A DNA stretch of 64,000 nt from Welwitschia mirabilis (GCA_051453625.1 JBOZIK010000001.1:238586994-238650993), one strand, 5' to 3'. Numbered from the stretch's first letter, positions 1 to 12,854 are shown. Translations and numbers: made by a program. Notes: generated by a model not told the origin, from the letters alone.

Positions 1-2327
1 GTACATAAAATAGTAAGCAATTTATGTTGTTGTACCTATCTGTTAACATATTTGCAAACTTGAGCATTCTAAGGTTTAGGAAATTGAATAATATTTCTAA
101 AATATCTTGAATCATTTAAAAACTCAAAGTATTTGAAAGTTATGATCATTTTAGTGTAGCACGGTAGAATTGTAATTTTAGAAAATTTGACAATTCTTAG
201 CTTTAAATGATAACATTAGAAATAATATTTTTATAATTTCAAGATAGTTTAAGTTAGAATCTAATAACCATATTATGTGTTTAGTTTCTGAAAAACTAGT
301 ATAATTTAATTTTTTCTTTATAATTAATTAATTATTAACTTTTAACTATGATGTCTCCTTAGAGCCTAAAAATGTTATAATTAATGTTGAAAATTATAAA
401 AATATTATACAAATTTTATAGAAAAATTAAGTATATAAAATATGTTTATATTAGTAGATTTAAATTAAATTACTCATAAGTGATATTTATTTATAGAAAT
501 ACCTCTTTTACCCTTTTTTTTAAGCTTACTTTAAATGTGCATGCTTGTAAGAGTTTTTACGTTAGTAGGTTAAGTAACATACATAGTCTCTATATTTTCA
601 TTTATTTTTATTGACTTATAATATATACATATCAAATATTGGATAAACACTTATATCTTAACAATTATGCTTGAGCTCTACTTTCTTTTTTTAACCTTTG
701 TTGCACTAATTCATGGAGATTGTCACATGATCATGAAGAAATATTTCTAAGATTGGCATAGCTCTAGGTATGTTTTAGTTTTTTTAAGTACATTATTTTA
801 TATTTTAATTAATATTAAGAGAAAAATAAAAGAATATTTCCTTTATTTAGATAGAAAATAAGAGAGTATTTCCTTTATCTAGATTTTTATTATAATCTTG
901 AAAAAAAGAAATGTTCTTGTATGTTTGCTTTTTTAATGGTTGTTTCTATAAAAAGTACCAAATGATGACTAGAATTATTATAAATAAGTAAATAATTCAT
1001 TAGATATTCACATTAGTTAGAATTGTTTGCATGCATTTGAATTGTGTATTCATCAAATAGGACTAAATCAAGATAATTCTAATAATGTTCATCCACACAC
1101 TTGGATTTCATTACCAGTATGGGTTGCATTGTATTTTTTTTATAATACCCTTCTAGAAGTGGATTTAATTATGACTTTCCTATATTACCCATTTATAAAG
1201 TTATTTCAACTTAATATCTCAAGCCTTTTCCATTAATGGATTATGTTACACCATCTAGAGATGCTTCAAAGAAGCAGGGATAATTTGTAAGCATGCATAT
1301 ACCTCATGTACAATTTATCACCTATATTAAGTGTATATCAAGATGAAATAGAAGCTTATGGAGTTGAGCCTATCCATGTTTGTATACTTTAGAACTTGAA
1401 GTAGGATCAACTCATGTCTGAATGGTGGTCATATATCGAGTTAGATTACCATTAATCAGAGTTGCAACCTCCTATTATATTGGTTAGGTATTATTCCTAA
1501 AACTTATCCATGTATGTTGATAAGAAGTTTACATCTCCTCAACTATACATAAGATGTCTATTACATGACGAAAACTAGGAAGAAATGGAGGACACAAACT
1601 TATGACATCATTATTGTTTGTGAACTAAAATAATCTAGAAATTAATTATAGGTAAATATATAATAATAATATGATTTATCTTTTTTAGAATATAAAAATT
1701 ATAATAAAGTAGTAAGTAGAATTTGGTCCTAGGTTCCATTTTATTTATTACATAAAAATATTAAAAAAGAAAAAAATAGTTATTAATTAGGGTGAAAGAA
1801 AAAAGGGTGTCACATATGGATCTACACAAATTTACTTTAAATCTATATGTGGAATAATACTTCTATCCATATTTATTATTATTTTTGCATTCTTAGTTGC
1901 ATAGAGGATAGGTTTTCTTTTATTAATTCATGAAAACTCTCTGTATGTTTTACTATCGATAAATTACTATGTTTTGTGAATGAAATTATTAGAATGAAAA
2001 ATCTTTTCTCTCTAGTTTATGTTTCAAATATCATAGTTTTCATGATTATTTCTTTTATTTTATGACGAAAAATACTTAATTTGATTAATTCCACTATCAC
2101 TTCTACTAGTACCATTTTACTTACCTTAATTTTCTTTAGCATTTTATTTGTAAATTGTGTATTTTAGAACTTTCTACAATTTTGAATTAATAGTCTATGA
2201 TAAAAGTATTTTAATGCATCATTAGATCAGATCTATTATTATTCAACTTCATAGGAAAAGTGATGAATAATAGGAAAACCAACCGCTCCTAAACAACTCT
2301 GATATTAGTTGTTTTAAGACTATTAAT
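1..2327. other. Unassigned AT-rich flank
   Basis: No gene, LTR pair or conserved domain could be recognised. Short open frames such as 1027-1236 have no family features. The last few hundred bases abut the NA-1 element and could be leader or LTR sequence of the Ty3 element whose gag resumes at 9118, but I could not show a matching LTR elsewhere. Confidence 0.5.
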
Positions 2328-3640
2328 TATAGCTTTGTAGTGGTTTAGGTTTAAACTAAGTGAAGAACTTAGTATTAGTCTTTCATTGGGATATATGAGG
2401 TAAATTTTACAAAGGTACAAGATTATTTCTATCTTATAATGGAAACTCAAACAAAAGACAAATCATAAGTTGAGAGAAAAGTTGATCTTCAATCGACAAT
2501 GCAAGGGTATAAAAATGATTCAAGGATCTAGTGAGTCATCCAACTCTTCTCTTTTGCTCCAATGATTCTTATATCCTAAAAGTTAAAGATTAAGTGAGCT
2601 TCATCTAAAAATTGCTAATGCTAATTTAATGTGCAATAATAATGAAAGTATTAAACACACTTAGAATTACTTATATTTAAATATTACTAATGCCAAATTA
2701 ATGTGTAATAAGATTAAAAAATTTAAAATAATTCTAGAATTGATCCTACCTAACTATTGCTAATATCAGTAACTTTATGCATTAAGAATAAAAGGGTTCA
2801 AACTAATTCTTATATTAAAAACTAAAATGAATTATACATTACATTAATAGAGGAGGAGAAGAAGAGTCATTGAACTAGCCTTAGATCATTACATCCCCAA
2901 GAAAGAGTATTAGAGCATCATGATGTCATAGCTTCAAAGTCTTCATCCTGTTAAGCTAACCAAAATATCCTTATAAGTAAAGGCTTAAGGCCCTTTTATA
3001 AATGAGTGAAGGCTTGGAGGGACATCATCATCATTACGTTAGGTATTATCTTTATGCATTAGGGGGTAGTTATGTAAGGGGATTTACTTAAGGGTGGTTA
3101 CATAAAGAGGGAGTTAAAAATGTGCTTAGCATGTAGCCATAAAGATGATTCCTTTGTTTTTAAGTGAAAACATGGTAATGACATGTTCATTGACTACTAA
3201 TGATGTTGCCAATAGATGCCATGTCATTTTCATTATGCCACATGTCACTTGATGTGTCAATTTATACTTCCACCATGTGTTGCCAAAATTAAGGTTGCAT
3301 TTGATTTATTATCTGACTGATTCCATAAGTGTGATGGATTTAATTCCCTGAGAAGGTAAAAGAATGTGAGGTTTTTAACATTCTACCTTAAAAGGCTAGT
3401 AACACAATTGTCATAACTAGCAGTGCTAATGTTGTTTGCTAGATCATCTTTAGATTTGCACTAATCTCCATAATGCAGCAACAAACTTGCTAGTGTTAGG
3501 AGAAAGTTGATAAATTCATGAAAAATTATAAAAAGGGTAAGAAACATTAATATGTGATAAAACAATGCGTTTTAATGTTTTTTACTATGATAATTTGATT
3601 ATGTATACTTTCTTAATATGTCAATTTTATCATGCAAACA
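2328..3640 (-). repeat. NA-1 3' LTR
   Basis: Reads on minus from TGTTTGCATG at 3640 to an end near 2328, where the canonical CA has become TA. It aligns along its length with 7781-9117 and with the plus-strand LTR at 19481-20926. Shared landmarks include the segment around 2400-2480 and the conserved tip near 3540-3640. Confidence 0.85.
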
Positions 3641-3656
3641 AGCCTCCTAACCAAAA
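3641..3656 (-). other. Polypurine-tract candidate of NA-1
   Basis: Read on minus, the bases just upstream of the 3' LTR are TTTTGGTTAGGAGGCT. This is a degraded purine-rich run in the position where plus-strand DNA synthesis is primed. The call rests on position and partial composition only. Confidence 0.45.
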
Positions 3657-5429
3657 TTCTACTAGGCCCTTAGCAAAAAGTTGATAAAGAAATGGTGAAC
3701 ACAGGAGAATTAACTAAGTGAAAATGATAAGTAAGGAAATGACATGATATTTTTAAAAATTTTTGATTAATTTTTAACAATTAAGACATCAAAGTCTAAA
3801 AAATTTTGTAAATGTAAATGTCATACCACCAATCAAAGTTAAAATTTATTCTCAAATTTTAAAATATGAAAAATTTATACAAAGATTTGGAGAATAAGTT
3901 AATTACATAACTAGAAAATGATGATGATGAATATATTTAGGGAAAATAATGTAATATAAGGCTTAAACTATAATGCAATTTTTAGAGAACAGAAAATATA
4001 AAACCTAATAAAATCCAACATCTATAAATTTTAAAGACAGAATACCTAGGTTAATGGCCATATTTATTAAAAATTTTACAAATTTTATTCTAAATTTAAA
4101 ATGTATCACATTATCATTTAAATAAATATCCTCTAAATAAACTTGTAAGTCAACAAAAATTAATTAAGCAAATTCTCAAGTGTGTAAGTTAAATAAAAGT
4201 AATCACAAAAAGCATCTCTCAATTTCAACTTTTTTATTCCAATTTTTCTTTTTTACAATTATGCCTTATTTCCTATTTCAATCATTTTGATCTAATTGAG
4301 CATTTAGTGTTATGACATCTTCTTCTAATAAAGTTAAACATGTTGATTTATAAAGGAGTCAGTGCTACATTGCGAGCAAGAATTTATAGACCCAATGTAG
4401 TTGAACATGTCATAAATATATCATTAGAGCTATATTATTAGCGAGCATCCATAGCCTCGATGTAGTTAACTAAACTAAATTTTTAATTGATCATAAATTA
4501 ATGTGATTTTAAAGAGGAGATATTCATTTTATTTTTAATAATTCTTCTCATGTAAAGTGGTCATTGACTCATTATCCTAATCAAAATAATACTTGTGCTC
4601 ATAAAATGCTTAAAAACAATTCATTTAACATGAAAGTAGATTCCACCTTAATTAAACCATATTTTCCATTCAAAATACCTTAAGTGAACTAGACTTTAAT
4701 AAGTTAACTCAAAAATAAAAAGATATTTTCTCAAAAAAGTATAAGTAAAGTTAAATTCTACCAATCTTAAAATGACAAAGTAAGAACTTATTCATGGTTT
4801 ATTCCAATTAAGGGCCATCATTTAGGATCATCAAATCTTAAGAACTTATACATGAATGGAAGGGATGGGTGATTGATGAACTTTATTAGGTGGAGAAAAA
4901 TGGAGGGTGATCAAACATGAAATCAAAGGCAATTATGGTTTATTCGATGGAGTGGGTGGTATTTAGGATTTCCTATCTGAAAATGTTCAAGATGGTGATT
5001 ATACAAGTAAAAGTACTAGAGTAGTTTTAAATGAGAAAAGATATCAAGAACAAACGTTTTAAGCATTTTTAATTTTCTCAAGCCAAAATTTATTTTAAAA
5101 GGAAAGTCTACTATAAAAGAAAATCCTAACTTAAAATCACACAAAGTAGCTAAAAATGTTTCAAGGCATTTCCCAAGGTATTGCACACATGAAGGTTCAT
5201 GATATTGAATGCAAGGGTTGAATAATGTATATTAAAATTATATAATGCATTCAATGATGAAAGAGAATCATTGTAAATATTTAGGCATGAATCCAAAAAG
5301 GTCAAAAGAGCATTAACATTAGTAGTAAAATTAGTACATTCAAAATTAGAAATTTTCCATCCCTTTACCTATCCTTGTTTACTCAACAACTCACATAAGA
5401 CATTGTTTTGGGTTGAAGAAAAAGGTGAC

Positions 5430-6200
5430 GTGGAAATCATTAATGATGAATGATCATCAAGAAAGCTATTAGAAATTGGTTCCAAAGGTGTAAATAATCT
5501 ATCTTCATCATGAATATGCGAGTCTTGTTTAAAAGATGAAAATGTCATGAGGGGTTATTGAGAAAAAGATTATTTAAAGGATGGATCACAAAAAGGCTCT
5601 TGTTTAATGTTCTCTTTGTTTTAAAGGTTTCTAAAGGATTCTTTCTCACAATGTTGTATAGGCAATAAAGGTTGTAATTCAAGGATAGGTTCATTTCCAA
5701 TGTTATCTATTTCATTAATGTCATCTATTGATTCATCCTTTGATGTATAACATTCCATTTTTTCTTCTTCCTCAGATGTTTGTTTACTAACTATAGATTA
5801 TTCATCTTCATATAAAGTATCTAATCCTACTTTAAAGTACAATTTAGATGTACCTAATTGATCACTCTTTAAGACATGTCTAAACTTAGGATTCTTTTGC
5901 ATGTATTTGTTGTTTTTATTATGGGCTTCTTTTTCATTCCTAAAGAATAGGGTTTACATGTCATTAGTTCTAGTCTTATTAATCCCTTCAAAGTTTTATA
6001 TGCTTGTAGATTCATGAAAAGTGGGAAGGTTTTATTCTTCTTGTTGGTTAAGTGTATTAAATATTTGAGTAGTGATTTGGTTTCACTATTCGATATTTTA
6101 CTTAATACTTTAGTTTTCTTGGAATTTGGATTTTAATATATCTTAGAAGGGTTTCTTTTAAGGAATTTAAAGAGGGTTGTTGAGTTATAAGAGATGAAGG
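5430..6200 (-). pseudogene. Decayed ORF of the NA family, NA-1 copy
   Basis: Read on minus, this stretch matches the plus-strand stretch 22120-22930 of NA-2 over several hundred bases. The matches include acidic, Phe-rich peptides around the segment encoding NPSF in both copies. The frame has many stops. It is not gag, protease, reverse transcriptase or integrase as far as I can see, and I do not recognise the family. Shared coding texture in two diverged copies suggests the family once encoded its own protein, perhaps structural. Function is unknown. Confidence 0.45.
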
Positions 6201-7154
6201 GTATTGGTTAAATGAGGAAAAATATGAAAGGAAAGATGAGGGATATGGATTAAAAGATGATGAATATGAAGTTAAAAGATAAGAATCATGAGGAATAAAA
6301 AAAGAAGTGGAATCAAATTCTGTTAGTTTATGATAGGGATTTTGGAATCAAAAGTTGTAAAGATATTGATCATGATATGGATGGAGTTGAGAATACTCTT
6401 CAATATTTTGTCTATTATCAAAAGCATCTAGGAATTGCAGTTGATATGAGTTACATGAAGATAATCCCCTAGAGTTTTTTTTTTGTGTAATAAAATATCC
6501 TATGATTCATTTAGGTTGGTTTTGGTTCTAAGAACTACAGGAATAGACAGGATTTTGATTAGAAGATATCTAAAATGTATTTGAATCCCAACTCACGATT
6601 TAAGTTTAAGAAAATAATTCATGATTTAGATTAACAATTCATATTTCTTAGATTTTTTAGATTTTAGAGAAGGCCTGCAATCTTAGAAGGTTTAAAGAAG
6701 TAACAAAATTTAACAATCTAAGTTATAAAGCAGTCTAAGTAGGAATATCGATAGTGCTAGTCAAAAAAGATAGTGGCATTATTCAGATTAAGAAAAATGG
6801 TTCAAGAAAAAGATAGAGGGATTATGAGGTCTATACAAAAAGGTTCGGCTTGTAGGTCTGATAAAAATTGAATAGAAACTTGAAAAGATAGAGACTTAAA
6901 ATTTTTTTCAACTTAAGAAAAACACTGTACATTTTTAAATTTTTAATAAAATTAAAAACTAAAATAAAACTAAGATATTTATATAAAATTTACAGAAATT
7001 AAAAAAATATAAATTACGTAAACAAATCATTAGAGTTCAGTTTAGTTTTATCTCATGATCTTAGGTTTGATTACACCTATAGAAAAGTCATTAGACCTGA
7101 TAATTTGGATCATTTTAGGTCTTATTAGAAATGAACTAATACCTACCACTAAAA

Positions 7155-7550
7155 NNNNNNNNNNNNNNNNNNNNNNNNNNNNNNNNNNNNNNNNNNNNNN
7201 NNNNNNNNNNNNNNNNNNNNNNNNNNNNNNNNNNNNNNNNNNNNNNNNNNNNNNNNNNNNNNNNNNNNNNNNNNNNNNNNNNNNNNNNNNNNNNNNNNNN
7301 NNNNNNNNNNNNNNNNNNNNNNNNNNNNNNNNNNNNNNNNNNNNNNNNNNNNNNNNNNNNNNNNNNNNNNNNNNNNNNNNNNNNNNNNNNNNNNNNNNNN
7401 NNNNNNNNNNNNNNNNNNNNNNNNNNNNNNNNNNNNNNNNNNNNNNNNNNNNNNNNNNNNNNNNNNNNNNNNNNNNNNNNNNNNNNNNNNNNNNNNNNNN
7501 NNNNNNNNNNNNNNNNNNNNNNNNNNNNNNNNNNNNNNNNNNNNNNNNNN
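7155..7550. other. Assembly gap, 396 N
   Basis: Unsequenced bases inside the NA-1 leader. The 52 bases on the left (7103-7154) recur on the right (7551-7602) with one mismatch, so the gap sits between two direct copies. The NA-2 equivalent near 21100-21240 is also internally repetitive, so a real tandem repeat is possible here. Confidence 0.95.
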
Positions 7551-7753
7551 ATTTGGATCATTTTAGGTCTTATTAGAAATGAACTAGTACCTACCACTAA
7601 AAGGAAAATAAAAACATACAAAATAAATAGAAAAGGACCAATTTGGGTATCATTTGAAAAAAGAGTAGTACCAACCACTAGATAAATAAAATTTAACTAA
7701 ACCTTGCAAGAAGAAATCCATGTACTATCGAAAAAAATTGCCATGCAAACATA

Positions 7754-7771
7754 TCCCCAGCAATAGTATAA
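7754..7771 (-). other. Primer-binding site of NA-1 (tRNA-Asp type)
   Basis: Read on minus, the 18 bases TTATACTATTGCTGGGGA follow the 5' LTR by a few bases. Compared with the complement of a plant tRNA-Asp 3' end (TGGCGCCGTTGCCGGGGA), 11 of 18 agree. Six of the seven differences are transitions, as expected from cytosine decay. The site fixes the element as minus-strand. Confidence 0.7.
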
Positions 7772-7780
7772 AAATCTACT

Positions 7781-9117
7781 TGTATCATTATAGTGATTCA
7801 GATTTAAAGTAAGTAAAACACTTAGTATACTTCTTTTATAAGGATATATAAGGTAAATTTTACAAAAGGTATAAGATTAATTATATATTACAATGAAAAC
7901 TTAAATAAAAGAAAAATCATAAGTTGAGAGAAAAGTTTATCTTTCATTAATAATGCAAAGTAACAAAAATGCTCCAAGGATCTAGCAATTAATTCAACTC
8001 TTCTTCTTTTCTTTAATAAATCTTACATCCTAAAACTTAAAGATCAAGTAAGCTCCATCTAAAAATTGCTAATGCCAAGTTAATGTGCAATAACAATGAA
8101 AGTTTAAAAAACACATATAATTAGTTCTATCTAGATATTACTCATCCTAAATTAACTTTCAATAACAATTATAGAATTTAAAATATTTTTAGAACTGATC
8201 CTATATAAATATTGCTAATACCAATAACTTTGTGCATTAATAATAATTGGGTTTAAACCAATTATTATATTATAAAATAAAATAAATTATACATTACATC
8301 AATGGAGGAGGACAAAAATAAGAGCTCCTCAACTATCCTTAAATCATTTCACCCCTAATAAATAATGTTATAGCATCATTACGTCTTAGCCTCCAAGTCT
8401 ATTCCACATTAAGTAAACCAAAATATCCTTACAAGTGAGGGATTAAGTCCCTTTTATAGATGAAGAAAGACTTGAAGAGCCATTATCATGATTACATTCG
8501 GTGTTATCTTTATGTATTAGATAGCAGTTACATAAGGGGGGTTACTTAAGGGTGGTTACATAAGGAGGAGTTACAAATATGTTTGGCATGTAGCCATAAA
8601 GATTATTCCTTTTTCTTTAAGTGCAAACATGACAATGACATGTCTTTTAACTACTAATAATGCTGCCAATGGATGTCATATCATGTATCTTCATCTCAAT
8701 CATCTTCATTGCACCACACGTTACTATGATGTGTGGATTTGTACTTTCACCATGTATCATAGAATTAAGGTTACACTTGATTTGTTGTCCAACTGATCCC
8801 ATAAGTGAAATGGATTTAATTCCCCAAGAAGGTTCTAGAATGTGAGGTTTTTGGCATTCTTCCTCAGAAGGCCAATGGTGCTAGTGTCTTGGCCAGTAGT
8901 GCCAACATTGTTTGCAAGGTCATCTTTAAATTTCTCACTAATCTCCACAATGTAGCAACAAATCTGATAATGTTAGAAAAAAATTGATAAGTCCATGAAA
9001 AATCATAAAAATGGAAGAAAAAATTAATATGTGATAAAACAATGCTTTTTAATGTTTCTTTCTATGCTAACTTGATCAATTATACTTGATTACTATGTCA
9101 ATTTTGGCATGAAAATA
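7781..9117 (-). repeat. NA-1 5' LTR
   Basis: Direct repeat of 2328-3640. It starts on minus at 9117 with TATTTTCATG (TG decayed to TA) and ends near 7781 with CA. An ATAAAAGGG-like box read on minus near 8450 could be the core promoter, followed by AATGTA-type A-rich signals around 8290, as in plant LTRs. Confidence 0.85.
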
Positions 9118-9229
9118 ACTATTTAGAACATTTATTTTAGGTTTATAAGACCTTAACTAAAGACCTTATTAAGATTCTTCTACACATGTTAATGGTTTTT
9201 GATATAGATATAAATAATGTACATTAAGA

Positions 9230-9870
9230 ATTACCTAGGAAGACTTTGAAAACCACTAAGAAAACTAGGGTATTTAGCTACATCTTTCTACAAGTTTTTA
9301 TCCCTTCACATGAACAGAATTGAAATAAAATAATTTTTCATTAATTTATATTTAAATTTCATAACTTAGATTCTAAAAATTTCCATAAACACTCAAGAGA
9401 GTTTGAGGCTTTAATTTTAATCATAGAAGAGTAAGGTAAAGTAGATATAATGAAACATTTTCCATTCTTTTTAAACAAAAAGCAAGATTTTGGTTACATG
9501 ATCTAAACCTTGTTTTAATAGGTCATGAAAAGACTTCACATATGAATTCCTAAAGAATTATGTATCATACTATAAAACTAATAAACTTAAAAGGATAGTT
9601 ATGAATTTTTAAGATTAAAATGAAGAATACTTGCATAAGCTATTTAAGTACTTTAAGAACCTATTAAAGATATGTTTATAACATAATTATAAGGCTTAGA
9701 TATTATTGAGATTTTTCTATGATGAGTACAAAAAGTATGTGAGTAATAGAAATGATAAGTGCTAAAACTTTGACATTTAAAGAGCCTAATGAAGCATGGT
9801 AAATCTTGGAAAACATATCTAAGAGCTTAAAAAAATTAGGATATACATGTTAAAAATACTAAAATATCTA
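9230..9870 (+). pseudogene. Ty3/gypsy gag remnant
   Basis: The translation, with frameshifts and stops, carries the order of features of plant Retrotrans_gag (PF03732). There is a run resembling HFPFFL..KA.FWL near 9450-9500, then a segment on recruitment of the gag helix bundle, then EPNEAW.ILE near 9785-9815, equivalent to the PEEAW motif of Athila/Tat gag proteins. Gag would have formed the cytoplasmic virus-like particle. NA-1 ends at 9117, directly upstream, so the 5' leader or LTR of this element was probably displaced by that insertion. The protease of the same element follows at 10160-11230. Confidence 0.7.
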
Positions 9871-10125
9871 CATAAGACTTTAAAGTTATAAGATGCAAAA
9901 TATATCAGTTAGATGAGCAATAATCCTACTTAACAAACTATATCACGTCACTAAAAAATTATGTAATGTTAAGGAACCTAAACTTAAAATGACTAGTGGT
10001 AAATTTATATGTGCTATATATTCTTCGAACGAGCATACAACTAATGAGTATACTTTTATTTTATTATACAAGTAAATTGTGGCTAAATAGGTAAATCTTA
10101 TATGATCTAAGAGGACATTTTTAAA

Positions 10126-10147
10126 ATAATAATAATAATAATAATAA
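10126..10147. repeat. AAT microsatellite
   Basis: About seven uninterrupted AAT units lie between the gag and protease parts of the Ty3 remnant. Simple slippage repeat. Confidence 0.9.
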
Positions 10148-10159
10148 CCATAAAAACCA

Positions 10160-11230
10160 TTATTTTCTCATGGATATTCTTACAATTCAAATTAGAGAAG
10201 CTACCATGGCTTTCTATGAAACACCTCAAAGAATGAAGCATCCACCTCATAACCATAACTATCTAGTTAACCTCAAAATAGACCATTATAGGATGTTTTA
10301 AAATAATTCATATATGATCAATTAGACATTGATAAATCTCTCTAATGTTTAAAATAAGAAATTACCCAATTCATTCAAACTACCATTTATATATTGACTA
10401 AGGTTAATGAGAAAAAAATTGTAAGCCTTCAGACTAACTTGTTTTAACCTAAAGAGTGTAAATATTATTAAAGAACTATAAGAGGTTAATATATTTAATG
10501 TTATCTCACTTAGAGGTTGTACCTAGCTTAATGAACACATGTAATTACCTAGAGAGGAATTTTCGATGTATGATTATTTACCTTAGACAACACTTAAAAT
10601 TAAGAATAATTAAAAAGAATGACTTTGATAAATTACAAAATCCTTGTCTTAAATACATTATATCATTAGGAGAAAAATAGATTAAAGAAGAATAACTAAA
10701 ACTCTTTAAGGAAGTAAAAGTTAAAATTTCACTTTTGGATGTCATCAAGTAGGTTCCAACTTATGTTAGGTTTCTTAAAGATATGTTCATGGTAAAGATA
10801 AATATGAACATTAAAACAAGAGCTTTTATATCCCACTAGATAAGTACTAAAGTTCAGAACCAACTTTCACCTATGTTTAGTAATAGTGACTTCCTAACAA
10901 TTTCATGTGTTATAGGAAATGAAAACATAAATAAAGCCTTACTAAACCTAAGAGCCAATTTGAATCTAATTCTTTATTCACTATGTAAATAATTTGGATT
11001 AGAAGGACTAAATAAAATAAAAATGAAATTGTAATTTGCTAATCAATTACTAAGATACCTTTATGAATACTAGAAGACATATTAGTATAAGTTGATAAAT
11101 TTTGATGATAATCTAAAGAAATTTTCTCTTGTTTTAGGAAACCATTCCTATCCAAATCTAATTCTCTTATTAATTATAGAAATTCAGTAGTAAAGATATC
11201 ATTTAGAAATATGGATACAAAGTTTTAAAT
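10160..11230 (+). pseudogene. Ty3/gypsy gag-linker and aspartyl protease remnant
   Basis: The first part encodes a degraded linker with a TQF..T and LQTNL pattern typical of Athila-like elements. From about 10700 the sequence gives KISLLDVIKQVPTY-like residues (a stop replaces Gln), then ISCVIG and LLNLRANLNLI near 10890-10970. The last aligns with the protease flap and active site, where families have LLDLGASVNLL. The catalytic Asp is therefore Asn here and the Gly is Arg. The protease would have cut the Gag-Pol polyprotein. Stops are frequent and mostly at expected Gln or Trp positions. No reverse transcriptase follows. Confidence 0.7.
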
Positions 11231-11379
11231 CTTTGATGCACTATTAAATAAACACAGGGATAACTTTGAAGATATAGACTTAATTACTTATGACTTTGAT
11301 TATGAATTAATTAAACCTTTGTTGTGTATAGCATATAAATACGCCTACCTTAATAAACACATTTATAAGGATCTTTCTA

Positions 11380-11600
11380 AACCTAATGACCTAGTTTAAC
11401 TATTAGTTTAAGATGTTTCAAGTTTTCTAGTAATTTTATATCTAAGTATATTGGACTTTTTTAAGTATCAGAAGTGTTTTCTCATGGTCTTTTTAAGATT
11501 TTAAGCCTTGTGAGTAAGCATTATTTCAAAGTTAATGGCTAAAAACTTAAACTATTACATGAATTTATTATAATAGGTCATGACTTTAATCCTCTCCTTT
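11380..11600 (+). pseudogene. Ty3 integrase C-terminal tail
   Basis: In shifted frames the stretch gives VSEVFSHG, then FKVNG.KLK (about 11450-11560). This matches the end of plant Ty3 integrase, where a GPF..V..V..HGAVEI segment is followed by FKVNGQRLK. The sequence lies only about 150 bp after the end of protease-like sequence, so reverse transcriptase, RNase H and the integrase core are missing. That points to a large internal deletion in this element. Confidence 0.6.
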
Positions 11601-12118
11601 TAACCTATAACTATAGGCTTGTTTTAGAGCAAAAATGTTTAGTAAAATTCTAAAGTTTATTTTTTGTTGACTCCTAAAATAATTATAAATACATAAATCA
11701 CTTAATTCACCATGTAAGACTTTAATTCATTAGGTAGCTTGTACTATGTCCTTGAGGATTGATTTAGTAAAGGGATTATTAAGCAAATAATTTATCTTTT
11801 CTCTAGAAATATCTTATCTTTTATATTTCATTCTATACCTTTTTGTCATTTTCTAATGAACCTTTAAGGATGCAGCAACTAAACAATGGGATATATTATA
11901 TTGCATGTATATTAGGAGCCATATTAAATCTTATCATATTAGTATCAAAGTATTAGTTAAAATAAATTTTTATAATGTAAAGTTATTTTTAGTTCATTTA
12001 TTTAATTAACTAACCACTCCATTTTATTTATTTTATTCTTTGATAGAATGGACCTTTTACCTGGTTAGTGAAAATTGAAACCTTATCTAATTAGTAGCAC
12101 CACAAGTAATGAATTTTG

Positions 12119-12218
12119 NNNNNNNNNNNNNNNNNNNNNNNNNNNNNNNNNNNNNNNNNNNNNNNNNNNNNNNNNNNNNNNNNNNNNNNNNNNNNNNNNN
12201 NNNNNNNNNNNNNNNNNN
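12119..12218. other. Assembly gap, exactly 100 N
   Basis: The 49 bases before the gap (12070-12118) recur directly after it (12219-12267) with two mismatches. This is the pattern of two overlapping contigs placed side by side with a nominal 100-N spacer. Confidence 0.9.
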
Positions 12219-12682
12219 GAAAATTGAAACCTTACCTAAGTAGTAGCACCACAAGTAATGAATTTTGATGATTTGAACTAGATTCATAAAGTTATGTATG
12301 ATTTATCATTAATTTTATGATTAGTTTTTAATTGTATATGTGATTGAAAGTTATTATAAAAAAAAGAGAAAAAAACATAAAACTAGAGTTAAACCTTAAT
12401 TTGTTAATTTTTTATCTTTAAAAAACCAAAAACCTAATGTAAAAGTTATCATTAATCTATATTACCTTTAATCTCAATCATTTATTCTCCTATCTAAATC
12501 CATGGCCTAAAACTTGTTGATCTTCTATAAAAATTGGTTCAAATCCTTACTATTTCTCATTGCAACCATCACTCCTCCTAATACTTTATCACCTTAAAAT
12601 TAGATCAATCTTGTTTTTCTCCTAGATTAAATCATCACTAGTAACCTTGTTAAATTAACTAATCCCACCATCTTCTTCCCCC

Positions 12683-12854
12683 NNNNNNNNNNNNNNNNNN
12701 NNNNNNNNNNNNNNNNNNNNNNNNNNNNNNNNNNNNNNNNNNNNNNNNNNNNNNNNNNNNNNNNNNNNNNNNNNNNNNNNNNNNNNNNNNNNNNNNNNNN
12801 NNNNNNNNNNNNNNNNNNNNNNNNNNNNNNNNNNNNNNNNNNNNNNNNNNNNNN
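12683..12854. other. Assembly gap, 172 N
   Basis: Unsequenced bases. Unlike the 100-N gaps, the flanks are not copies of each other, so the length may be an estimate of real missing sequence. Confidence 0.95.

Larger units (their letters stand above)
2328..9117 (-). mobile_element. Non-autonomous LTR retrotransposon NA-1
   Basis: Two direct repeats of about 1.3 kb (2328-3640 and 7781-9117) enclose about 4.1 kb. Orientation is minus: a tRNA-Asp-type primer site lies just inside the right-hand repeat, and a purine-rich tract (read on minus) just inside the left-hand one. The interior shows no protease, reverse transcriptase, RNase H or integrase, so the element would have depended on enzymes supplied in trans, like LARD-type elements. 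It holds one decayed reading frame shared with NA-2 at 19481-24837. No convincing target-site duplication was seen (TTAAT on the left, ACTAT on the right). The LTRs are clearly diverged, so the insertion is old. Confidence 0.85.

Noticed and set aside
1027-1236. 69-codon open frame near the left edge
   Set aside because: No homology, no splice or promoter context, and a length expected by chance.
7055-7678. Open frames on both strands across 7055-7678
   Set aside because: Most of each frame is N. The readable ends are NA-1 leader sequence with no protein features.
3641-7753. First reading of NA-1 as a plus-strand element
   Set aside because: The primer site next to the right-hand LTR and the conserved TG tip at 3640 and 9117 require minus orientation.
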